This document shows, piece by piece, positions 26,151 to 32,982 of a stretch of DNA of 32,982 bases. The number at the start of each line of letters is the position of its first letter. Within the stretch, counting starts at the first letter, position 1. This DNA is from a virus: positions 1-32,982 of the IMG/VR virus record IMGVR_UViG_3300010885_021068, one strand, 5' to 3'. The translations under genes were made by a program, and so were the position numbers. The notes under the pieces are model-generated. The model was not told the origin of the DNA, searched no databases, and was given only the letters and a program-made list of their open reading frames with translations.

Positions 26151-29100
26151 TTAGCAACTGCCAGCATTAGGTGCAGTGGCTGCACTGCCCTGTGGTGTAG
26201 TTGCACCGCCCGTTGCTCCACCTGAACCAGGTTTTTCAGTAGTTCCTGTTACTGGTGTCGCTGGTTTTTCAATCGGCAAATAGGAACTATCAGTAGAAGA
26301 CGACGTTGTTGGAGTTTGAACAGGATCAGCATATCCGCCACTAAGTGTTCCTTCGCCAGTTCTTGGGTCAGCGTTAATATTATATGCCGATGAATCTTGG
26401 TTGAGTCCAGGCGATACATATGGATGGTCTGGGTTAAGATAACCTGTTGCAGAATCTGGATTTTCTATATTATTTGTAGGTTGCGGCATTTGATTTTGAT
26501 AGTCGGTAGATGTTGGTGTATAATCAACATTTCTTGGTGTATCATATGGATAAGAAGAATTTGGCGTTGCTGGTGTACCATATGGATATGATGAATTGGT
26601 TGACACACTTGTGTCAACTGGTGCATTATAATCTGTAACTTTACTAAGATAACTGCCACTTCCACCATCAGTTTGTGCCATTGCTGCCTGAACAGTTCCA
26701 CTATCTTCAATTGATTTAACGCCACTTGGTGAAAGTTCATTAAGTGATTCGGTAGTTTGACCGCTGGCATATAGTCCTTTAATAGTGCTATCTTGTACAC
26801 TAACTGCAGCACCACTATCATCTTTACCAATCCAGTTATAAGTTCCACTGGCAGCATCATATGTACGTGTTAAACCACCAACTTGTGCTGGTATGTAAGG
26901 CTCAGATGATATTAATCCACTCGTGTTGCTTGTATTACTTTCATTAGCCTGTGGATTAGATGGATAGTTTGTAGCATAATATGCATTATTTGTAGCATCT
27001 ATTTGTGCTGTTACAGTTCCAGTTGCATCGCCTGGTTGTTTATCAAGTAGCGGAGAAGTCGCAACAATTGTATCTCGTTCACTTTGTACAGTAGCAAGAG
27101 TATTATTTGCTGCTGCCGCATCCCTTTGGAAAGCAATGGTTCGTGGGTCATTTGGTCCAAATGTTTCAAGAGCACTGTTAGCCATATTAGTTTTAGCAAG
27201 TGCATCACTTTTTGCTGCATCAACTTGCGCATCGGCAGCAAGTAACCTAATTGGATTACTTAAACGCTGTGGAGCAACGCTTGCATCTTGTGCTACTGTT
27301 CCGCTATAATATTGTGCACTTAGTTCAGCACGTTGTTGCGGATCAAGGCTACCATAATTAACATTTAAGTCTGCTGGTCTTGCAGGTGGAATTGGTGCAC
27401 CTGGTGTTGCAGCATCCACCTTACTAGTGGCATCAACAGGCGTATCTGTCTTTGCAACATCGCTTGGCGCTGTTGCACTTGGATCATTTGGATTTGCAAC
27501 AACTGCTTTTTGAGTATCAGTAACGTTTGCTCCACTTGGTGCGGTTGGACTTACTACTTTTTGCATATTATTAAATGATTCATACTTTGTGCTACTTGCA
27601 CTATAGAAAGCAACATGCGGTGGTTGACCAATATATTGTTCAGTAACATAAGCACCTGTGATATTTCCACTAGCATCACGGGCATAATTGTTAAAGATAA
27701 CAGTGTGGTTAGTTCCACTTGTTCCAGTGTAATTTCCGCTAGCATCAAATGTAGCATAAACATCACCTGCTTTTGCAGTGCCCGCACTCATGGCATCTGT
27801 GCCTTGCCAATTGCGAGATACACCAAGAGTTGGTGCATATACTTGTGCTAATGTAGCACAACCGCCACTACCTTGTGTACCATTACCAGTAATGCCAGGA
27901 AAAGTAACAGTGCAGCCGTTTGGAACTGCTCCGCTATAACCGCTATTCACTGCCTGATTTACTCCACTATATGTAGTACCACCACTGATTGCAGCACTTA
28001 CTCCGCCATATACTGCATTGCCAACCGCACCGATAGCACGGTTAATAAGATTGTTTTCAACTGCATTAACAATATTATCTAAAATACTACTTTGTCCGCC
28101 ACTCATATTTGATTTTGCAGGCGAAACAAACCCACTTGTATTATTATTGGTAGCATTGCTGTAACTTGTTCCATTATTCCATGGTTTTTTGCTAGTAATT
28201 GGTGCAGTAAATGCAGTTGGAGAAAGTCCAAGACTTTCTGCACAACCCAATACAACTTGGTCATATGTATAAAGTATACGTCCTTGAATTTTTTTAATAA
28301 CTACGGTTGCCCATGCAATTCGTGTTTGTGGTTCAGTTAAATTTACATAATCAGTTGGATTTATACCACTATTATTTTGTACAAATCTAGCAAAATCAAC
28401 AACATTAACGTCTGTTAGATTTTTAGCCTGCAAATAATTTGAAATTAATTTTATACTTGTTATAGGACTACTAGTTAGATAAGAGTCAAACAATGTCATA
28501 AGTGCAGCAATGCCATCTTCTGGACGAGTATAAACAGCAAGACCGTTTGAAAATCCTACTGCAAATTTATCTAATGTGCTATACTGTAAATTGCCAGGAT
28601 TATTTTGTTGCTCGCCTGCACTATACTGAGAACTTTTTTTGTTATTTGATACACCAAGAACATCAAAGGATGCGCCGGTACCATATGTAACATTCTGCAA
28701 TAGACTTTGAACTACATAACTTTGTGCAGTGCCACTATCGTAATTTACGGGTATATACTGTGAAACTGGATTGCTCTGTCCGCCGTCACCGCCTTGTGGT
28801 CCGTTGTTATAAGTTATTGGACCAACGTTGTTGGTCATTGGTCCATAACCAGAAGGAACATTACTGCTACCATAGTTGTTGGTAGCACCGTATGGACCGC
28901 TGCTTGTACTTTGACCCTGTTGGCTACCATATGATGGTTGTGATGCTGGATTTTGAACACCGCCGCCTTGTGGTGTGCTGCGTTTAAACGGTTCTTTGGT
29001 AGGCATATTCTGTGGTCCAGTTGCACCACCTGCTTCTTGTGCAGCAGTTGCGTTTGCAGTATTAAGAGTAACGCAACTTCCTTTTAAATCAAGATGTCCA

Positions 29101-30197
29101 TTGCTCTTGATTTGTAGGCACGTATCGCCTGTTAAGTATGTATTTTTGCCTTTTAAATGCAAACCATTGCTACCACTTACTTTTGTACTGCCGCTGCCTT
29201 TAACATTAATATCTTTCCCTTCAAAGTTAATATTAGCATCACTTTTCATGTTAATATCTTTTTTAGCATGCATTGTAATGCCGCCATCGGTTTCAAGGTT
29301 AAACCCTGTTTTAGCAGTAATATTCATCGTGCTTTGACCAAAGATGTTTATATCACCCTGACCAGTAAGTTCAACCCATGCTGTTCCTTTAGAATTGATA
29401 ACATAGATGAAATCTTTTGTATCATTCATTAGAATCATATGACCAGCAGCCGTTCTAAAACGCATCTGTTTATTTTTACCATTGCTATCGCCGTCGTCCA
29501 TAACAAAAGTATGTCCGCCTTTACGACCGCTTACGCCAGCCAATGCATCTTCACTAATTGCCGTGCCGGGTGTGCTTATGCCAAAAACAGCACTAGGAGT
29601 TTCACGAAATGCTGAACTTGTACCAGGTCCACGGTCAGGGTCTTTTAAGATACCTTGTTCTGACCATGTTTTTTCTTGGTCTTCGTGTACAAATCGTTGT
29701 AGATTTTTTACGTGACTTAAATCTGGGTCAACGTTAGGGTCAACATAATAGTCTACAAGCGGAGACGGACTTGTACCATCTAGTTTACCCGCCATACCAG
29801 GAACCATGTGTAAACTTGGCCATTCTGGTACGCAACCTATCCAATATCCACGAGCAGGATCACCATTAACAAATATACAAAGAACTTGTACACCAATATC
29901 TGGAGGTACAAACCACATCCCATAACTATGCGGCGCACCTTTATAATCAGTGCTGTTGTGTCCTGGCGTAGTGCCATAAAATGGAGTGCTGTATGCAACA
30001 CTGCGCCAACTGCGGTCATCGTTAGGATCACCACCAAGTTCTGGAATCCAAACCTGTAATCTACCGCTATACAAGATATCCGTATTAGCCTTTACTATAC
30101 CAATAAAAGGACCAGGCGCAATTCGTGTGCCATCTGCGGCAGCGTGGTCATAACTTTTTTCAGTTTTTCTCGTGCCTTGATGTAATTTGTCAGCCAT
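26151..30197 (-). CDS. gp5: gp5-like baseplate spike with two added cell-wall-active-type domains, 1348 aa
   Basis: Residues 29-125 are the gp5 OB fold (GPFIGIVKANTDILYSGRLQ, SYGMWFVPPDIGVQVLCIFV). Residues 250-380 are short-strand repeats of a beta-helix needle (DINIFG, MNITAK, ITMHAKKDINMKS, INVKGSG, LHLKGKN, LDLKGS). The T4-type lysozyme normally between them is not seen. After a Gly/Asn/Gln linker (390-490) comes a domain with ENNPGN-type signature (NNPGNLQYS at 532-540, AVYTRPEDGIAALM near 554-567), as in phage structural protein P5-like muralytic domains. Residues 756-882 look like a BPSL0067/NlpC-P60-type fold with Cys780 (GSGGCATLAQVY), a DVYATF strand and His831 (TNHTVIF). The remainder is helical then Ser/Pro/Tyr-rich, ending in Cys. 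AAGGAT precedes the ATG at 30197; the hub gene ends 9 bases upstream. It presumably punctures and locally digests the envelope; the enzyme activities are inferred. Confidence 0.9.
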   Translation of the reverse strand: MADKLHQGTRKTEKSYDHAAADGTRIAPGPFIGIVKANTDILYSGRLQVWIPELGGDPNDDRSWRSVAYSTPFYGTTPGHNSTDYKGAPHSYGMWFVPPDIGVQVLCIFVNGDPARGYWIGCVPEWPSLHMVPGMAGKLDGTSPSPLVDYYVDPNVDPDLSHVKNLQRFVHEDQEKTWSEQGILKDPDRGPGTSSAFRETPSAVFGISTPGTAISEDALAGVSGRKGGHTFVMDDGDSNGKNKQMRFRTAAGHMILMNDTKDFIYVINSKGTAWVELTGQGDINIFGQSTMNITAKTGFNLETDGGITMHAKKDINMKSDANINFEGKDINVKGSGSTKVSGSNGLHLKGKNTYLTGDTCLQIKSNGHLDLKGSCVTLNTANATAAQEAGGATGPQNMPTKEPFKRSTPQGGGVQNPASQPSYGSQQGQSTSSGPYGATNNYGSSNVPSGYGPMTNNVGPITYNNGPQGGDGGQSNPVSQYIPVNYDSGTAQSYVVQSLLQNVTYGTGASFDVLGVSNNKKSSQYSAGEQQNNPGNLQYSTLDKFAVGFSNGLAVYTRPEDGIAALMTLFDSYLTSSPITSIKLISNYLQAKNLTDVNVVDFARFVQNNSGINPTDYVNLTEPQTRIAWATVVIKKIQGRILYTYDQVVLGCAESLGLSPTAFTAPITSKKPWNNGTSYSNATNNNTSGFVSPAKSNMSGGQSSILDNIVNAVENNLINRAIGAVGNAVYGGVSAAISGGTTYSGVNQAVNSGYSGAVPNGCTVTFPGITGNGTQGSGGCATLAQVYAPTLGVSRNWQGTDAMSAGTAKAGDVYATFDASGNYTGTSGTNHTVIFNNYARDASGNITGAYVTEQYIGQPPHVAFYSASSTKYESFNNMQKVVSPTAPSGANVTDTQKAVVANPNDPSATAPSDVAKTDTPVDATSKVDAATPGAPIPPARPADLNVNYGSLDPQQRAELSAQYYSGTVAQDASVAPQRLSNPIRLLAADAQVDAAKSDALAKTNMANSALETFGPNDPRTIAFQRDAAAANNTLATVQSERDTIVATSPLLDKQPGDATGTVTAQIDATNNAYYATNYPSNPQANESNTSNTSGLISSEPYIPAQVGGLTRTYDAASGTYNWIGKDDSGAAVSVQDSTIKGLYASGQTTESLNELSPSGVKSIEDSGTVQAAMAQTDGGSGSYLSKVTDYNAPVDTSVSTNSSYPYGTPATPNSSYPYDTPRNVDYTPTSTDYQNQMPQPTNNIENPDSATGYLNPDHPYVSPGLNQDSSAYNINADPRTGEGTLSGGYADPVQTPTTSSSTDSSYLPIEKPATPVTGTTEKPGSGGATGGATTPQGSAATAPNAGSC

Positions 30198-30206
30198 TTC
30201 TTATCC

Positions 30207-32982
30207 TTATCCGAGTGTTCCTGCACCAGCAGTTATTTGTTGTTGAAACCCATCTTCTATTGCGCTTCCTATACTTGGTGCGCTTGGCGAAACGGCTTGA
30301 GTACCACCGCCGCTATCTGGTCGTACTATCTGCTTTGCTGGTTCGGCTATTGGGTTTTCTGTTGGTCCACGAGTAGCAGAGTTAACTGGTTGCGAAGTAG
30401 CACTGTCGCTACGGCTACTGGTTTGTTTTGGTGGTTCTTGGTTACGAACACGCACGTTTGTTAATTTTTGTGTAAACTTACCGCCATTAAAATTACTTTT
30501 AACAGATATTACTTGGTATACTCCACTAAATTGACTATAACTTCCATTACTATTAAAAACACCAGTTATATCATCATAGTCTTTATTTGGCGTGGCAAAA
30601 TAAAAATTAAAGTAAACTGGATTAGTAAAATTAACACTGCCTGTGCTTATGTACGAACCACTTGGTAGAATTGGACCGTATAGCGGAACATCCTGTGATA
30701 TCCAATCTGGATCACCTATAATAGTAATGTCAAGCGAAACCATATCACCGCCATTATCAAATAGTTTTTCCATAAAATTTTGCACAGTAATTAAACTATC
30801 ATTTGCGGTTGTATCACCTGTGTTTTGTTGGTTGGCAATACCAGTAGAATGAAAATAACGTGGTTTAAAGAACCTATTATCAGTATGTCCATCATATATG
30901 CTAACATTTTTTGGATTATTTTCTTCAATAGTATTATTACTATCTTTAGTATAACGACTACTTACACCATTTCGTACTTCAAAGAAAGCCATCTGATACT
31001 CGATATTAACGTCAATAACATCTCGGTTATTTCCACTATAGATATACTCATATAGTTTTACTATCTCGCTTTTTTGAACTTGCTGTTGACCAAAACCTGG
31101 CGCATCTTGTCCACGAAGAGTATATGGTGAAACATAATACGTTATCTCACGTTGGTAGTAGTTTGTTCCTTTGTCTATTGTTTTAAATTTTACTGTTGGG
31201 TTTATTTTCCAAACATTAACTGGTTTGCTGTCGCCCTGACTTGTGCTAATCTGATTAGTCATATAACTGCTGACTTTAATAACACTGTTAATAAAATCAG
31301 TTATCTTTGTGCCAGCCTGTGCACGAAATGTTTTTTTACTAAAATCAGCAACCAATGAGCCAACTTTACCTTTGTCTTTTAATTGCTGTGTTTTGCTATC
31401 ATTATTATCACCACTGGTAGAACCTGTACTTTGTGTACTAAACGTTTTAGGGTCAGCAATTGTTGCCTGTAATATACTATCATCAAATTTAAAAATATAA
31501 GAATTTGGCAAATATTGACCTTTGTTCAATGGCTTACCATCGGGCCCAATCTTACATTTGTCTTCTTCTTGCTTGTTTAGTGCAGTTTGTAATCCTTTAG
31601 TAACGATAATTGAACCTTTCGTGAGGTCACTTTGGGCGGTCAAATCTGCTGTTGTTTGACCACGTTCATCAACTCGTGAAGATTTATTTTGAGTAACTTG
31701 TGATCCACTTATAGATTGTGCTTCAAATAACTCACCAATTGTTTGTGCTTGGGTCTCAACATGGAATGGAATAACATTATCAATACCTGTATTACCAAGT
31801 AAATTTGTAGGTATTGCAGTACATGTGTAGACAGCACCACTGGCACTAACCTTAAATGTCATATTTAAAAAGGTAAATGGTATATACTTTGTTGTTTGTG
31901 GAATTACTTTAGGACGACCAAGGTCATCATATCCTAAAAATTCAATTATCATAACAAAGAACGTAGTGTCCCAACTTGCATTAACACCAGGCACAAATTT
32001 TTCTTGAATTGCCTTACATTTTTCAAGAAAACTAACGGTATATGGTTCAATGATATCAAATTTCATTGTAAGTACATCACTACCACGAGTTCTTTGTGTT
32101 GGCGAAACTAAACTTTCAAGTTCAATGTTATCAATTCCTAAATCAGTAGGAAAAAAAGAAGTATCTCCACTGCTTGCGCCTCGTCCACCGTCACTTAATA
32201 CAAACACACCGCCTGATAAGATGGCTCTTTCATTGCCAGGCGTAATACTACCGTCTGCCATTTGATTAATAGTACTAGGGGGAACTGCATAAATTGATAT
32301 TTTATATGTCCAGTTAGCATATGCATGAAGTTTATTTGATGTATCACTGCTTTGTGGAGTGTTGCCGCCATTGCCACTGCCTGCACTGCTTGTTGAACTT
32401 CTTCCACTAGTTGCTGTTCCACTACTAGTTACAATAGAACTGCCGCCACTATCACGTGATGCACTACCGCTACCAATATTAGAAGGAACTCCATTTGTTG
32501 TGGTTGGCGTTTGATCCGCAAAAGACTGTCCATTTGTGTCACTACTAGTAGTTTCCGATACTACTGGTGGACTCGTGCTTGGGTTATCCTCACTCATTCC
32601 ACGTTGTTGGGTAGCATCTGGTCTAGGGTCTACACTTACTGCATCTGCAGGTATTTGGTTTCTTCCACGTGGGTCTATGTTTGGAGAAATATTGGTTATA
32701 GTACTGTCACCACTACTTTGCGCAGTATTTGTATCAGCAGTTGCGGCTTCGTTTCGAGATGCCTGACTAATTATTCTGGCTTGCGTAGCAGTGCTATCAG
32801 CATTTATTGCGGCTTGATTAGCCACAGCAGACTCTACGCTTGCTGCAGCAATCTGATTACTTTCACTTGGTGCAATTACCGAACCAGCCTGACGATCACG
32901 ATTATCTGCGGCAGTGTTTACCGCAGCACTATTAGTAGGCGGCGTTGGAACTATAACAGGATTACCTTGATTTGCATTAACA
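30207..32982 (-). CDS. gp27/gpD-like baseplate hub protein, 5' end outside window (at least 924 aa)
   Basis: The frame is open to the right edge. A GTG at 32825 is preceded in frame by 52 more sense codons of the same Ser/Ala/Asn/Pro-rich composition, so it is not a convincing start. The first roughly 215 visible residues are low-complexity. A folded region then runs from HAYANWTYKISIYAV to about residue 849. Its landmarks are SDVLTMKFDIIEPYTVSFLE, KYIPFTFLNMTFKVSASGAVYTCTAIPTN, TKITDFINSVIKVSSYMTNQ, YYQREITYYVSPYTL, LYEYIYSGNNRDVIDVNIEY, LDITIIGDPDWISQD and FSGVYQVISVKSNFNGGKFT. The last two resemble hub proteins of the gp27/gpD type, and the gene sits directly ahead of the spike, as expected for a hub. 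A further 75 low-complexity residues close the protein. I recall similar proteins beside gp5 in marine T4-like phages. The hub role is inferred from position and style. Confidence 0.75.
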   Translation of the reverse strand, partial: VNANQGNPVIVPTPPTNSAAVNTAADNRDRQAGSVIAPSESNQIAAASVESAVANQAAINADSTATQARIISQASRNEAATADTNTAQSSGDSTITNISPNIDPRGRNQIPADAVSVDPRPDATQQRGMSEDNPSTSPPVVSETTSSDTNGQSFADQTPTTTNGVPSNIGSGSASRDSGGSSIVTSSGTATSGRSSTSSAGSGNGGNTPQSSDTSNKLHAYANWTYKISIYAVPPSTINQMADGSITPGNERAILSGGVFVLSDGGRGASSGDTSFFPTDLGIDNIELESLVSPTQRTRGSDVLTMKFDIIEPYTVSFLEKCKAIQEKFVPGVNASWDTTFFVMIIEFLGYDDLGRPKVIPQTTKYIPFTFLNMTFKVSASGAVYTCTAIPTNLLGNTGIDNVIPFHVETQAQTIGELFEAQSISGSQVTQNKSSRVDERGQTTADLTAQSDLTKGSIIVTKGLQTALNKQEEDKCKIGPDGKPLNKGQYLPNSYIFKFDDSILQATIADPKTFSTQSTGSTSGDNNDSKTQQLKDKGKVGSLVADFSKKTFRAQAGTKITDFINSVIKVSSYMTNQISTSQGDSKPVNVWKINPTVKFKTIDKGTNYYQREITYYVSPYTLRGQDAPGFGQQQVQKSEIVKLYEYIYSGNNRDVIDVNIEYQMAFFEVRNGVSSRYTKDSNNTIEENNPKNVSIYDGHTDNRFFKPRYFHSTGIANQQNTGDTTANDSLITVQNFMEKLFDNGGDMVSLDITIIGDPDWISQDVPLYGPILPSGSYISTGSVNFTNPVYFNFYFATPNKDYDDITGVFNSNGSYSQFSGVYQVISVKSNFNGGKFTQKLTNVRVRNQEPPKQTSSRSDSATSQPVNSATRGPTENPIAEPAKQIVRPDSGGGTQAVSPSAPSIGSAIEDGFQQQITAGAGTLG

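Noticed and set aside
26465-29029. Several 64-131 codon frames on the same strand inside the spike gene
   Set aside because: They are out-of-frame shadows of the low-complexity linkers, rich in Gln, His, Leu and Met, with no own ribosome binding sites. The spike frame has clear domains throughout.
27900-30197. T4-type lysozyme domain in gp5
   Set aside because: The region between OB fold and beta-helix (residues about 130-245) shows no E...D...T lysozyme pattern or matching fold sequence. The possible wall-acting domains are elsewhere in the protein.
32823-32825. GTG as start of the hub protein
   Set aside because: The frame upstream stays open to the window edge with the same composition, no ribosome binding site is evident, and a rare start codon would be needed. 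The gene is treated as 5'-partial.
1-32982. tRNA genes, CRISPR arrays, insertion sequences, integrase or attachment sites
   Set aside because: The minus-strand coding is almost continuous, and I saw no cloverleaf, regular spacer array, transposase or integrase motif in the small gaps.

Overview
The window is a late structural (tail/baseplate) module of an A+T-rich, T4-like contractile-tailed phage, probably from an aquatic bacterium. Every supportable gene is on the minus strand, so the gene order runs from the right edge to the left edge. Recognition rests on three T4-type baseplate proteins in the classic order gp5 (hub spike), gp25 (wedge), gp6 (wedge). They are closer in sequence style to the homologues of marine myoviruses (cyanophages, pelagiphages) than to coliphage T4. 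The host cannot be read from this window.

Layout, in transcription order: (1) 32982-30207, a gp27/gpD-like hub protein that enters from outside the window; (2) 30197-26151, a 1348-residue gp5-like spike with an OB fold and beta-helix, followed by two putative cell-wall-acting domains on long low-complexity linkers; (3) 26132-25746, gp25; (4) 25702-22307, gp6; (5) 22304-7092, a 5070-residue virion protein in the gp7 position, carrying a seven-blade FG-GAP-type propeller and many repeated beta modules; (6) a run of smaller tail or fibre proteins from 7032 down to 631; (7) a gene cut by the left edge (606-1). The fibre run holds one protein with a C1q-like end, four paralogues that end in the same C-terminal domain, and one gene that is little more than that domain.

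The genes are packed with gaps or overlaps of a few bases. The few larger gaps carry an 8-base motif matching the T4/cyanophage late promoter consensus NATAAATA, once exactly TATAAATA, 15-29 bases upstream of a start codon. This splits the block into gp6 + giant protein, 206-aa + 311-aa, 396 + 408 + 251 aa, 395 + 132 aa, and the left-edge gene. The parts make sense together: hub and spike form the needle, gp25, gp6 and the giant protein form the wedges, and the small genes supply peripheral fibres or adhesins. I saw no tRNA, CRISPR array, mobile element, integrase or classical rho-independent terminator. No stretch longer than 300 bases lacks a gene.
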